Positions 24,894 to 34,800 of a stretch of DNA of 52,181 bases are shown in pieces. The number at the start of each line of letters is the position of its first letter. Position 1 is the stretch's first letter. The DNA is taken from contig NZ_DIGV01000048.1 of NCBI RefSeq assembly GCF_002419815.1, positions 1 through 52,181 of the forward strand. Reading direction: 5' to 3'. Origin of the DNA: Brevundimonas sp. UBA5713 (lineage in GTDB: Bacteria > Pseudomonadota > Alphaproteobacteria > Caulobacterales > Caulobacteraceae). A program made the position numbers and the translations under genes. The notes under the pieces are model-generated. The model saw nothing but the letters and a program-made list of their open reading frames with translations, did no database searches and was not told where the DNA came from.

Positions 24894-25397
24894 TTAGGCG
24901 TTACCTACGGTTTCAAACAGACAGGCGTCGATGGCTTCCTGCGGCTTCTTCGAGCCACGGACCATGAAATCGAACGCCGGATAATAACGATCTGCGGCCT
25001 CGACGGCAGCGTCGATCATGGAGGCGGCCTGTGCCAGCGTCGGGCGCTCGCCGTGCGGCAAGGCCAGAGCATGGCGGAAAACGATTTCACCCTCGTCCGG
25101 CCAGATCTCGAAATGGCCCAGCCAGGTGCGCTGGTTGATCATCGAGGCCAGTTCATAGGCGGCGGCGCGGCGTGACTTGGACACCCGCAGGTCCAGCGCC
25201 AGACACAGCTGCAGGCAGTCTCCCTCGGGGCGCCACGCGAACCACAGTTCATAGTCCTTCCAGCTCCCGGCCAGTTCAAAGGCCAGGTCGCCTTCGTCCG
25301 TGCGGTCGAACGGCAGGTTCTCCGCGACAAGAACGTGTTCGACCACGTCCAGCGGATCAAAAGGCAGTTCGACCTCGTCGGGTCTAGCGGCGTCCAT
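24894..25397 (-). CDS. YbjN-like protein
   Basis: This 167-residue soluble acidic protein resembles the YbjN domain family, common in alphaproteobacteria next to proC. Visible features are the NLPFDRTDEGDLAFELAG strand pair, WFAWRPEGDCLQLCLALDLR, and the helix ELASMINQRTWLGHFEIW. YbjN-type proteins resemble type III secretion chaperones in fold, and their function is unclear. Tight linkage with proC (1 nt) shows co-transcription. A role in stress or protein folding is only a guess. Confidence 0.78.
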   Translation of the reverse strand: MDAARPDEVELPFDPLDVVEHVLVAENLPFDRTDEGDLAFELAGSWKDYELWFAWRPEGDCLQLCLALDLRVSKSRRAAAYELASMINQRTWLGHFEIWPDEGEIVFRHALALPHGERPTLAQAASMIDAAVEAADRYYPAFDFMVRGSKKPQEAIDACLFETVGNA

Positions 25398-25464
25398 CAG
25401 GGCTTCAACTTCTCAAACGGGAGCGACTCAACAAGGCCGCAAAAAGGACGGTAGGCGTGTTCGG

Positions 25465-25489
25465 AGATTCGGCTCAACGGGCCGAATCT
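25465..25489. repeat. Perfect inverted repeat across the ubiK stop codon
   Basis: AGATTCGGC (25465-25473) and GCCGAATCT (25481-25489) are perfect 9-nt arms with a 7-nt loop that holds the ubiK stop codon. There is no T-run on the minus strand. It contains two GATTC/GAATC sites, which are also CcrM targets. Confidence 0.55.
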
Positions 25490-25731
25490 TGCGATTCTGT
25501 GGAGGGGTTGCTCTTATCCGCCTTCAAGGCCGCGATCTCGGCGCGCAAGGCGGCGATTTCGTCCTTGAGGACGTCGAACTCGTCACGACGCACCAAATCC
25601 ATTTCGGCGACCAGACGATCGGCCTGTGCGCGCCAAGCCGTCTTGGCCTCTTCTCCGGCAGCCTGGGCCAAGCCCATAGCCCCCGTCGTCATCTTGGCGA
25701 TTTCGTCGAGAATAGGATTGCGGGTCTGCAT
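25474..25731 (-). CDS. ubiK: UbiK accessory factor (BMFP family)
   Basis: This 85-residue protein has the BMFP layout: an amphipathic N-terminal helix (ILDEIAKMTTGAMGLAQAAG) and a C-terminal coiled coil (DEFDVLKDEIAALRAEIAAL). UbiK helps the UbiJ-containing complex in late ubiquinone synthesis. The C-terminal coding end is folded into a 9-bp inverted repeat. Promoter and a TTCACC/GGTGAA dyad lie just upstream. Family assignment is by coiled-coil pattern and size, and the function is by family. Confidence 0.85.
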   Translation of the reverse strand: MQTRNPILDEIAKMTTGAMGLAQAAGEEAKTAWRAQADRLVAEMDLVRRDEFDVLKDEIAALRAEIAALKADKSNPSTESQDSAR

Positions 25732-25762
25732 GTGCTTTCCCTCCGGATTTGGTTAAGAAAAC

Positions 25763-25780
25763 TTCACCTGATTTGGTGAA
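25763..25780. promoter_or_regulatory. Inverted repeat in the ubiK-lgt intergenic region
   Basis: TTCACC (25763-25768) and GGTGAA (25775-25780) are perfect arms with a 6-nt spacer, 32 nt upstream of the ubiK start. In the 247-nt gap between the divergent ubiK and lgt genes no other clear element was seen. It could be an operator. Confidence 0.4.
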
Positions 25781-25978
25781 CGAAACCTTTAAATCTGCTG
25801 CTTCGCCCTATTGTTCAAGCCGAATGACAAATTTCGAAGTTTGACGAATTCAGTGATTCAAAACGGCACATAAACGGCGGGTTTTCTTGCCGTTACTGGA
25901 CAACTCGCGCTCAACCATGGGGCGACGCCGGTAGATTTCCCTGCTAAATCCTGTTCACGATCACGCAGGAGCTGCCCT

Positions 25979-26848
25979 TTGCCCTTTCCCGAGTTCGATC
26001 CCGTCCTCATCCACCTCGGCCCGCTACCGATCCGCTGGTATGCGCTGGCCTATATCGCCGGCATCATTCTGGGCTGGTGGTATGCGACGCGACTGGTCAA
26101 GACGCCGCGCCTGTGGGCCGGTGGCAAGCCGCCGCTGACGGGCCCGCAACTGGACGATCTGGTGTTCTGGATTGTACTGGGCATCATTCTGGGCGGGCGT
26201 TTCGGTTATGCCCTCTTCTATCAGCCGCAACTGTTCGGCCAGATATTCACCGGCAGCTCTCTCGGAGAGCGTCTGGAAATCCTCCAGATGTGGACCGGCG
26301 GCATGAGCTTCCACGGCGGCTTCCTCGGCGTGGTGCTGGCCGTTTCGGTCTTTGCATGGCGCAAGAAGATCAATCCGCTGAACCTTGGCGATCTGATCGC
26401 GCCTGTTGTGCCGATCGGGCTGATGTTCGGCCGTCTGGCCAACTTCATCAACGGCGAGCTGTGGGGACGCGAGACGACGGTGCCGTGGGCCATTCGCTTC
26501 TGTAATGAACGCATCCTGCAAACCTATGGCTTCTGCCCCGCTGGCGACGTGCCGCGTCACCCCAGCCAGCTTTATGAAGCCGGTCTGGAAGGGCTGGCCC
26601 TGTTGGTCATCCTGTCGCTGGCGATCTGGAGCTTTGGTATGCTGAAGCGTCCGGGCTTTGTCACCGGCCTGTTTCTGGTGGGTTACGGGGCCTCGCGGGC
26701 CGCGCTGGAAACCGTGCGTGAGCCGGACGCCCATCTGGCGAACCTGCCGCTGGGCCTGACCATGGGCATGATCCTGTCGATCCCCATGATCATCGTGGGC
26801 CTGATCCTGATTGTGCGTGCGCTGAAGCGACCTGTAGCCGAAGGCTGA
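25979..26848 (+). CDS. lgt: Prolipoprotein diacylglyceryl transferase Lgt
   Basis: Lgt moves diacylglycerol from phosphatidylglycerol to the lipobox cysteine of prolipoproteins, the first step of lipoprotein maturation. The 289-residue protein has seven hydrophobic segments, H112 in MSFHGGF, the Lgt signature GRLANFINGELWGRET with R152, N158 and E160, and a conserved arginine in GASRAALETVREP. The start is TTG at 25979, supported by AGGAG 7 nt upstream; no ATG exists before the second third of the gene. It begins an operon with the MidA-like and pgeF genes. The window encodes several lipoproteins that need it. Confidence 0.96.
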   Translation: MPFPEFDPVLIHLGPLPIRWYALAYIAGIILGWWYATRLVKTPRLWAGGKPPLTGPQLDDLVFWIVLGIILGGRFGYALFYQPQLFGQIFTGSSLGERLEILQMWTGGMSFHGGFLGVVLAVSVFAWRKKINPLNLGDLIAPVVPIGLMFGRLANFINGELWGRETTVPWAIRFCNERILQTYGFCPAGDVPRHPSQLYEAGLEGLALLVILSLAIWSFGMLKRPGFVTGLFLVGYGASRAALETVREPDAHLANLPLGLTMGMILSIPMIIVGLILIVRALKRPVAEG

Positions 26849-26853
26849 CAGCC

Positions 26854-27933
26854 ATGAGTGAGAGTTTGAAGCAAAGGCTGGTGCGGGAAATCACCCTCAC
26901 CGGCCCCATGACCATTGCCGACTATGTGACGCGCTGCCTGCACGATCCCAAAGGCGGCTATTACGCCACCCGTCCGGCGCTGGGCGAGCGGGGCGACTTC
27001 ATCACCGCCCCGATGGTCAGCCAGATGTTCGGCGAACTGCTAGGCCTGTGGGCCGTGGAAACGTGGCAGCGTCTGGGTGCACCGGAGAAGGTACGTCTGG
27101 TCGAGGTGGGCCCCGGTGATGGCACGCTGATGAGCGATGCGCTTCGCGCCGCGCGCCTGTCGCCCGATTTTCTGGAAGCCGCCGAACTAATCCTGATCGA
27201 GCCCAGCCTGCCGCTGCGCAGGGAACAGGAAAAGCGCCTGTCGGACGCCGATCTGTCGCCGCGCTGGGTCTCGGCTCTGCACAAGATCGAAACCGATGCG
27301 CCGGTTATCCTGATCGCCAACGAGGTGCTAGACTGCCTGCCCGCACGCCAGTTCGTACGCACCGAAGGCGGCTGGGCCGAGCGCCGCATCGGTGTGACCG
27401 ACGATGGCGACCTGACCTTTGGCCTGACTGCCATCAGCGAAGGCTTTGAAGAGCCGCCGCTGGATATCGAGCCGGGCCGGATTCTGGAGATTTCCGAACA
27501 GCAGGCGGGCTTTGCGCGTGATGTGGCGACCCTGATCGCCCAGACCGGCGGAGCGGCGCTTCTGATCGACTATGGCCGCGCCAGACCCGAAGCGGGCGAC
27601 ACCCTTCAGGCCCTCAAGCGACACACCAAGGTGCATCCGCTGGAAGAGCCGGGTGAAGCCGACCTGACCCAGTGGGCCGACTATCCGCTGGTACTGGAGG
27701 CCGCCGTGCGCAGCGGGGCCGATGTAACGGGCTGCATCACCCAGGCGGAGTTTCTGGGGCGTCTGGGTATCGAGCACCGCGCCGCCGCTCTGGCCGCCGC
27801 GCGCCCCGAGGCAGAGCCGATCATCCGTCGCCAGTTCGAGCGCCTGACCTCCTATGACCAGATGGGCCAGCTGTTCAAAGTAGCCGCCATCTTCTCTCCA
27901 CGCAGCCTGATCGTGCCGGGGTTTGACGCATGA
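26854..27933 (+). CDS. MidA/NDUFAF7-type SAM-dependent methyltransferase
   Basis: This 359-residue protein belongs to the NDUFAF7/MidA family (former DUF185). In mitochondria, the homologue dimethylates an arginine of a complex I subunit. Seen: the N-terminal MTIADYVTRCLHDPKGGYYA, the GDFITAPMVSQMFGELLGLW segment, the SAM-binding VRLVEVGPGDGTLMSD, and IANEVLDCLPARQF. The bacterial substrate is probably complex I as well, but this is inferred. It follows lgt after 5 nt and overlaps pgeF by ATGA. Confidence 0.9.
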   Translation: MSESLKQRLVREITLTGPMTIADYVTRCLHDPKGGYYATRPALGERGDFITAPMVSQMFGELLGLWAVETWQRLGAPEKVRLVEVGPGDGTLMSDALRAARLSPDFLEAAELILIEPSLPLRREQEKRLSDADLSPRWVSALHKIETDAPVILIANEVLDCLPARQFVRTEGGWAERRIGVTDDGDLTFGLTAISEGFEEPPLDIEPGRILEISEQQAGFARDVATLIAQTGGAALLIDYGRARPEAGDTLQALKRHTKVHPLEEPGEADLTQWADYPLVLEAAVRSGADVTGCITQAEFLGRLGIEHRAAALAAARPEAEPIIRRQFERLTSYDQMGQLFKVAAIFSPRSLIVPGFDA

Positions 27934-28694
27934 CGCCCATTACACACCCGCTGCTGGACCTGCCCGGCATTCGCCACGGCTTCTTCACCCGCGAGGGCGG
28001 CGTGTCGCAGGGCCTGTATGAAGGGCTGAACTGCGGCGTCGGCTCCAAGGACGATCCCGCCCACGTGGCCGAGAACCGCCGCCGCGTCGCCGCATGGTTC
28101 GGTCGCGACTATGACGATCTTTGCGGCTGCTATCAGGTCCACTCGGCCCACGCCGTAGTTGCCAATCAGGGCTGGAGCGGCGAACGCCCCGAAGGCGATG
28201 CGGTCGTCACCGCCGTGGCCGGACCGGTTGCGACGGTTCTGACAGCGGACTGCGCCCCCATTCTGTTTGCCGACGCCGAGGCCCGCGTGGTCGCCACTGC
28301 CCATGCCGGTTGGAAGGGCGCACTGGGCGGCATCATTCAGGCCACGGTCGAGGCCATGGTCCAACAAGGGGCCGCAGTCGAGCGCATCCGCGCCGTCGTC
28401 GGTCCGTGCATCTCCCAGACCTCCTATGAGGTGGGCGCGGACTATCAGGCCCGCTTTGCCACCGAGGCCCCCGGCAGCGAGCGCTTCTTTGCCGCCGGAA
28501 CGGCCAAGGACAAACGCCAGTTCGACCTGCCCGGCTTTGTGCTGTGGCGACTGGATCAGGCTGGCGTGCAACACGCAGCTTGGACCGGCGATGATACCCG
28601 CACCAACGAAGCCCGCTTCTATTCCAACCGCCGCGCCTATCTGAATGGCGAGCCGGACTTCGGACGCCTGATCGGGGCCATCGCCCTTATTTAA
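27930..28694 (+). CDS. pgeF: Peptidoglycan editing factor PgeF (YfiH)
   Basis: PgeF is the YfiH-type, zinc-dependent enzyme that removes mis-incorporated residues from peptidoglycan precursors and was once annotated as a laccase. The 254 residues include the metal ligands H71 (CYQVHSAHA), C108 (LTADCAPILF) and H125 (TAHAGWKGALGG), matching the family's known triad. Its ATG overlaps the methyltransferase stop by four bases. A strong terminator follows. It fits the nearby cell-wall genes. Confidence 0.94.
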   Translation: MTPITHPLLDLPGIRHGFFTREGGVSQGLYEGLNCGVGSKDDPAHVAENRRRVAAWFGRDYDDLCGCYQVHSAHAVVANQGWSGERPEGDAVVTAVAGPVATVLTADCAPILFADAEARVVATAHAGWKGALGGIIQATVEAMVQQGAAVERIRAVVGPCISQTSYEVGADYQARFATEAPGSERFFAAGTAKDKRQFDLPGFVLWRLDQAGVQHAAWTGDDTRTNEARFYSNRRAYLNGEPDFGRLIGAIALI

Positions 28695-28702
28695 GCCCCA
28701 AC

Positions 28703-28740
28703 AAAAAGGCCCGCCGGAGCGATCCAGCGGGCCTTTTCTT
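28703..28740. terminator. Terminator between pgeF and lpxC (both directions)
   Basis: AAGGCCCGC and GCGGGCCTT form a strong stem with T-runs on the plus side and A-runs on the left. It can end both convergent transcripts, pgeF on plus and lpxC on minus. Confidence 0.88.
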
Positions 28741-28756
28741 TATCGGGATTGGTGGC

Positions 28757-29668
28757 TTAGCCCGCCATCGCCATGTCCGGCACGCGGGTCACCACGCGAT
28801 AGGCATCCGGTTGGGCCAGCAGGGCGCGGACCAGTTTGTTGTTCAACTGGTGACCGGCCTTATAGCCTTCGTAGCGGCCCATCAGCGGTGCACCCAGCAC
28901 ATACAGGTCGCCGATGGCGTCCAGAGCCTTGTGGCGCACGAACTCGCGTTCCATGCGCAGGCCGCCGGGGTTCAGGATTTCGTCGCCGTCGATCACCACG
29001 GCATTTTCCAGCGAACCGCCACGGGCCAGACCGGCCTGACGTAGGGCTTCAACCTCATGGGCGAAACCAAAGGTGCGGGCCGACATAATTTCCGAACGGA
29101 AGGTCTTTTCGTCCACTACGAAGTCGATCACCTGATTGCCGATGACCGGCGTCGGGAAGTCGATTTCAAAGCGCATTTCAAAACGGTCGCACGGCATCAG
29201 AGCGGCGTGCTTGTCGCCCTCCTCAACGTGGACGGTCTTGAGTATCTCGATATAGCGGCGCGGCTGTTCCTGACGGCGGAAACCCGCGCGATCCAGCAGT
29301 TGCACGAACGGCAAGGCCGAACCGTCAAGGATCGGCAGTTCAGGGCCGTCGACCTCGATCACCGCGTTCGAGATATTCATGGCCGACAGGGCGGCCATCA
29401 GGTGCTCGATGGTCGACAGACGAACGTCATCGCCGTTGGCAATCATGGTGTTCAGGCGGGCGTCAATGACGGCCTCGCCGGACACCGGAATACGGTTGTC
29501 ACGATCGGTGATGTCCGTGCGAACGAACACGATCCCCTGCCCCGCGGCAGCAGGACGCACAACCAGACGCACGCGGCGACCGGTGTGTACGCCAACGCCC
29601 GCGCAGATCGCGGGGGCCATGGTCGTCTGTTCGTAAGGGTCGTTCAGGACCGTCACTCGGATACTCAC
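28757..29668 (-). CDS. lpxC: UDP-3-O-acyl-N-acetylglucosamine deacetylase LpxC
   Basis: LpxC is the committed zinc-dependent deacetylase of lipid A synthesis. With the GTG at 29668 the length is 303 residues, close to E. coli LpxC. The zinc ligands are visible in LSTIEHLMAAL and HKALDAIGDL (H and D), and the substrate motifs in CAGVGVHTGRRVRL. The frame continues open to a GTG at 29767, and no strong ribosome binding site marks either start, so the N-terminus is uncertain by up to 33 residues. It follows ftsZ, as in other Caulobacterales. Confidence 0.93.
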   Translation of the reverse strand: MSIRVTVLNDPYEQTTMAPAICAGVGVHTGRRVRLVVRPAAAGQGIVFVRTDITDRDNRIPVSGEAVIDARLNTMIANGDDVRLSTIEHLMAALSAMNISNAVIEVDGPELPILDGSALPFVQLLDRAGFRRQEQPRRYIEILKTVHVEEGDKHAALMPCDRFEMRFEIDFPTPVIGNQVIDFVVDEKTFRSEIMSARTFGFAHEVEALRQAGLARGGSLENAVVIDGDEILNPGGLRMEREFVRHKALDAIGDLYVLGAPLMGRYEGYKAGHQLNNKLVRALLAQPDAYRVVTRVPDMAMAG

Positions 29669-29794
29669 AATATCGCGCGTCCAAGCGGACTGCGCCAGAT
29701 GGTCCTCTTTAACCAAAGCTCGGCAAGCGCGGTATGAAAGTCCGGTTTCCGATTGTTTCGAAATCACGACAATCTTTCAGACATTACGCAACAG

Positions 29795-29824
29795 AAAAGC
29801 CCCGCACCAAAGGTGCGGGGCTTT
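29795..29824 (-). terminator. Terminator of ftsZ
   Basis: AAAGCCCCGCACC-aaa-GGTGCGGGGCTTT is a perfect 13-bp stem followed by TTTT on the minus strand, 20 nt after the ftsZ stop. It means lpxC is probably transcribed from its own promoter. Confidence 0.95.
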
Positions 29825-29844
29825 CAATGACTTAAGGACGAACC

Positions 29845-31428
29845 TTAGTTAGCCAGACGGCGCAGGAACGACGGGATTTCCAGATCGTCATCGTCCATTT
29901 GTTGCGGCTGCTGATGCTGCTGATACTGCGGCTGTTGGGTCTGGCGCAGTTGCTGCGTGGTGCGGTTCGGCGAGGACGGCGGCGGCGAATAGGTCGGCTG
30001 CTGCGGGGCCGCGCGACGGCGACCGAACAGAGACCACCCGCTACGACGGTGCGAGTCCTCGTAATACTCTTCTTGCGGTTCCGGCTCCGGACGACGCGGC
30101 GGCTCACGACGTTGCGGCTCGCGGTCCATGTACAGGTCGCCCTGCTCTTCCTGCTGGGCAGCCACATTTTGCGCGCCGCCCGTCTTGCCTTGTTCGAACT
30201 CCTCGACCCAGGGATCGACGATCGGTTCAAGGTTGCGCGAGTGGGCATCCTGACGCTGGTGGGCGTCGCGGATCACCGGCTCGGGGCGAACCTCCGGACG
30301 CGGCTCGGGAGCGCGGGCCACCTGCGGTTCCGGTTGCACCGGAGCCGGCTCTGGTTGAGCCACGGGTTCAATACGGACTTCGTTGCGCGGAGCCGGTGCG
30401 GCCGGATCGGCCGGACGGCGGTTTTGCAGCGACGAGGCAACCGGCTCGATTTGCTGGATGACGGCTTCGTCCATGCCCGTGGCGACAACCGACACGCGCA
30501 CCTTGCCTTCCAGAGCCGGGTCGAATGCGGCACCGAAGATGATGTTTGCGTCGCCGTCCACTTCGGCAGCGATGGCGTTGGCAGCTTCGTCGACTTCCAG
30601 CAGGGTCATGTCCATGCCGCCGGTAATGTTCACCAGCACGGCCTTGGCACCCTTGAGGCTGGTTTCGTCCAGCAGCGGGTTGGCGATAGCGTTCTGAGCA
30701 GCCAGCAGGGCGCGGTCGTCACCGGTGGCCTCACCGGTGCCCATCATGGCCTTGCCCATTTCCGACATCACGGCACGGACGTCGGCAAAGTCGAGGTTGA
30801 TCAGGCCCGGCAGGATCATCAGGTCGGTGATCGAACGCACGCCCGAGTGCAGCACCTGGTCCGCCATTTGGAAGGCATCGGCGAAGGTGGTGCGTTCGTT
30901 GGCGACACGGAACAGGTTCTGGTTCGGAATGACGATCAGGGTATCGACATAACGCTGCAGCTCGGCAATGCCGGCTTCGGCCAGACGCATGCGGTGACGG
31001 CCCTCGAAGGTGAAGGGCTTGGTCACAACACCGACGGTCAGGATGCCGCGGTCACGGGCGCACTTGGCGATCACCGGAGCCGCACCCGTACCGGTGCCAC
31101 CGCCCATACCGGCGGTGATGAAGACCATGTGCGCGCCTTCGAGGTGCGCGTGAATTTCGTCGGCGGACTCCTCGGCGGCATTCATGCCGACTTCGGGGTG
31201 TGCGCCTGCGCCCAGACCCTGGGTGATGGTGTCGCCCAGCTGGATACGACGGTCGGTCTTGGCGAAGCTCAGATGCTGGGCATCCGTATTGGCCACAACA
31301 AACTCGACCCCCTCCAGACCGGAGTCGATCATATTGTTAACAGCATTACCGCCTGCGCCGCCGACGCCGAAAACGACGATCCGTGGCTTCAATTCTGTAG
31401 CTTGCGGCTTCACCAGCGAGAGAGACAT
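29845..31428 (-). CDS. ftsZ: Cell division GTPase FtsZ
   Basis: FtsZ polymerises into the cytokinetic ring. The 527-residue protein has the GTP-binding core (VGGAGGNAVNNM, tubulin signature GGGTGTG at 109-115, T7 loop NLDFADVRAVM), then a proline-, glutamine- and arginine-rich disordered linker of roughly 180 residues, and the C-terminal peptide DDLEIPSFLRRLAN that binds FtsA and other partners. The long linker is typical of Caulobacter FtsZ. It normally follows ftsA, but here a 9.7 kb island lies between them. A perfect-stem terminator separates it from lpxC. Confidence 0.98.
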   Translation of the reverse strand: MSLSLVKPQATELKPRIVVFGVGGAGGNAVNNMIDSGLEGVEFVVANTDAQHLSFAKTDRRIQLGDTITQGLGAGAHPEVGMNAAEESADEIHAHLEGAHMVFITAGMGGGTGTGAAPVIAKCARDRGILTVGVVTKPFTFEGRHRMRLAEAGIAELQRYVDTLIVIPNQNLFRVANERTTFADAFQMADQVLHSGVRSITDLMILPGLINLDFADVRAVMSEMGKAMMGTGEATGDDRALLAAQNAIANPLLDETSLKGAKAVLVNITGGMDMTLLEVDEAANAIAAEVDGDANIIFGAAFDPALEGKVRVSVVATGMDEAVIQQIEPVASSLQNRRPADPAAPAPRNEVRIEPVAQPEPAPVQPEPQVARAPEPRPEVRPEPVIRDAHQRQDAHSRNLEPIVDPWVEEFEQGKTGGAQNVAAQQEEQGDLYMDREPQRREPPRRPEPEPQEEYYEDSHRRSGWSLFGRRRAAPQQPTYSPPPSSPNRTTQQLRQTQQPQYQQHQQPQQMDDDDLEIPSFLRRLAN

Positions 31429-31805
31429 TGTTTTTCGACCTTCCGACCCTGCCCATTCATCCCAAACGACCCCCGCCGAATCGCATTGGTTATGAGCGGG
31501 TTAATAAAAGACCCGACAACGTTAACGGATCATTACCGAACTAATATGAGTCGGCGTTTCGCCTAGGTGTCTAAATAAGGGAAATTGCGGATTTCCGAAC
31601 TTTTTACGTGAGACCGACTCAAAAGCTTTGTCCTGCTCGCTCCAGCCCTAACGTAACCGCATGCACCAGCGGAGACAGGGCCTGCTCCTACGCTCACTGT
31701 TCCCTTGGCTTTGCTCGCAATCAGGTCGCCTTTCATAGCCCCCAGAGCAAAGAAAAAGGCAGCCCTTTCGGACTGCCTTTCCCTTACCTGTCGATCAGGC
31801 TGAAC
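31429..31805. other. ftsZ promoter region
   Basis: No gene is visible in these 377 nt. Near ftsZ it holds three CcrM target sites: GAATC at 31478, GAGTC at 31548, GACTC at 31616. It also holds TTAA half-sites (31501 and within GTTAAC at 31521-31526), consistent with CtrA/CcrM control of ftsZ known from Caulobacter. The far end carries the terminator of the receptor gene. The stretch 31620-31750 shows nothing recognisable. Confidence 0.6.
31753..31780 (-). terminator. Terminator of the first TonB-dependent receptor
   Basis: On the minus strand AAAGGCAG and CTGCCTTT form an 8-bp stem with inner CC/GG pairs, followed by TTTTT. It lies 25 nt after the receptor stop. Confidence 0.85.
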
Positions 31806-34800
31806 TTACCAAGGGGTGTAGTTCAGGCCGATGTTGAAGCGACGACCATAGGGGTCGAAGTTCGAGTACAGGGTGGTGCCCAGCCACGGAGCCTGGGCTT
31901 CGTCGAAGATGTTCGTGATACCAGCGCGAACCGTCAGGTCCTCGCGAGCCTTCCAGCGAACGATCAGGTCGTTACGCATGAAGTCACCCGATTGCGACAT
32001 CTTGAACGCATAGCGGTCGCCGTCGGTGATGAAATCACGCGGGTGCAGCACGTCTTGCGAGGTCTGCCAGTCGGCAACCCAGGTCACGCGCCATGCGTCG
32101 TTCGGGGTCCACGACAGCGACGAGGTCAGGCGGACGCGCGGATAGTACAGCTGGCCAGCCAGAACGGTCGTATCGGACAGATCTTCAATGTTGTTGAAGT
32201 TGTCCTGCTTCAGCAGCCAGGAACCGTTGATCGAGTAATCGAACGAACCCCAGTTCTTGCCGAAATCTTCGGTGTTCAGATAGTAGCGAGCACCGAAGTC
32301 CAGACCACGAACGTTACGCTTGGCGTAGTTGATCGAGCCTTGGATGAACGCGTCGTAGAGAGCGTTGCCACCGATCTTGAAGGCTTCCGAGCGCTGCTCT
32401 TTGGTCTGCGGATCGGCGTGCGCTTCCATCTCGCGGAAGATGGTCGAGCACGACTGCTGGTTCAGCGAGGCACCTTCAACGCAGGTATTGGCTGCGGTTT
32501 GGGCGGTCACCGAAGCGATGACGTTGGTCAGCTCGATGTCGTAGTAGTCCAGCGTCACCATCAGGTTCGGAATGAAACGCGGACGCAGAACGGTCGAGAA
32601 GGTGAAGGATTCCGACTCTTCCGGTTCCAGCATCGGGTTACCGCCGCTGCGGCCCGAGATGCCGCCCGTGGTGTTGTAATCCGGAGCGTAGTCGTCCGAG
32701 TTGTCAGCCGTCACCGAACCGAAATCATACGACAGGCCCATTTGCTCAGCCAGGATCGTACAATTCTTGATGCGGTTTTGCTTCTTCTCGGCGTCTGCAA
32801 CACCGGCGATAGCGCTGGTTGCACACGGATCAACGAAGCTGTTCGCATAGGTTTCCGACAGCGGCGAGAAGTTCTCGCTCAGCGACGGAACACGGATCGA
32901 GGTGTTGAACGAGGTCTTGAAGGTGATGTCCGAGATCGGACGGTAGACCAGGTTCACGCCGTAGACATTCTGCTCACCAACGGTGGTGTAGTCCGAATAG
33001 CGGTACGAAGCCGACAGTTCGGCGTATTCGCCCAGCATGCTGTCACGGAACAGCGGCACCGACAGTTCGCCGAACAGTTCCTTCGACTCATACGAAGCGC
33101 CTTCGAAATCAGCGCCGCCGTTCAGGAACAGAAGACGGTCGCCGGTTTCACGGTCGCGGCCAACGGCTTCGGTGTATTCCTTACGCCATTCAGCACCGAC
33201 AGCCACGCCCAGCGGGCCAGCGCCCCAGAAGTCCCACAGCTGGCTGGAAACCGATGCTGCGAAGTTTTCTTGAACGTTTTGCTGACGGACGTGGATGGTG
33301 GCATCCACATATTCCATGGCTTCGGCCGACTGGTTGCCAGCACCGAAGATGTTCAGCGGCTTACAAGCGTCGATAGCTGCACGGCCGGCTTCGCTCTCGC
33401 GCACGTCACCGCCGCGGGCATAGTCTTGCATGCCTTCGTTGATGACGATGGTCTTGCCGTCGGCGTCCTTGCCCAGCAGACGCATAGCTGGGTTTTGGGC
33501 GTTGATCAGCTGAACGCGGCAGACGATTTCACCTGCGTTGCCGTTCACCAGACCCAGTTGGTCGACGACCGAGTCAGCCGCAAAATTGAAGCGCTCGATG
33601 TCCACGCCGCGTTCAGCGTTGACGATGTCGACCTTACCGTAGGTGTAGGCTGCATCCCAGGCGATATTCTTCAGGAAGCCGAACTGGTCGTGGCCGCCTT
33701 CAAAGCCCAGTACGTAGCGTTGCAGTTCACGCTCGTTGGTTTGCGAACGGATCGGACCAAACATTGCGTGACGGGCCCACGGCACAATCGCCGTACCCGT
33801 TGCCACTGCACCCGCCGTTGCCGTCGGGGCGCTGTAGACGGTGACTTCGTTGTTCGTGATAGCGTCCTTCATGGCTTGCGACAGGAAGGCGTTATCCGAA
33901 TAGCGCAGGTGGAAACCCGAGGTCGAGATGATCCGGTTGGTTTGGTTCGCGCCGTAGGTTTCGTCGTTCAGATAGACGTCGAAGAAGGTCGGCTGGCCTT
34001 CGTCAAAGGTCTTTTCGGTGACGTACTTGGCTTCAGCGAAAGCGCTGATGTTCTCGGTGATCGCGAAACGGCCACCGACTTGGTAGCGCTGCGATTCCGA
34101 TTTCGGCAGACGGCTGCCGGTCGAGAACATCGCCGGGTTTTCGCCGTCACCGCCGATGTTGTAGGGACGGTTTGCACCGGTGTTGCCCACGCGCTCGCCG
34201 AAGTTGGCAAGGCGAGCGTTGGTGCCGTCGAACCAGTAGGTCTTGGACGGATCAACCGAATAGCAAGCTGCCGAGGTGGTGGCGGCGCAGTCAGCGTAAG
34301 GGATCAGCGGGTTGGTCAGAATGCTGCCCGGCTGGTTGTTTGCCAGAGTCAGCGAACCCCAGCGCGGACGGTCCAGACGGACGACGCCGGTGAACAGCTG
34401 CTGGTCCAGAACGCCATCGTTGCGCGGGCCAACCGCAGCCGAAGCCGGGTCAGCGTCAACGCCGAGCATGACCGGCGCGCGACGCAGCCAGTCAATGTCC
34501 ATCGAGGTCACTTCGTCTTGTTGCTCGTATTCAGCGTGAGCATAGACGTTCAGACGACCGTCGAAGAAGTTCTTACCTGCCAGTGCCGACACGCGCTTGG
34601 ACGACTGCCCATCGCTGTTGATCATGGCGTAGTTGGAGTCGATCTCCAGACCTTCGAAGTCCTTCTTCAGGACGAAGTTCAGCACGCCCGACACCGCGTC
34701 AGCGCCGTAAACCGACGATGCACCACCGGTGATGATTTCAACGTTCTGGATCAGCAGGCGCGGGATGGTGTCGACGTCGACAGCCAGCGAACCCGCCGAC

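Noticed and set aside
29899..31566. A 555-codon plus-strand frame over ftsZ
   Set aside because: FtsZ on the minus strand is unmistakable. The antisense product has no recognisable motif.
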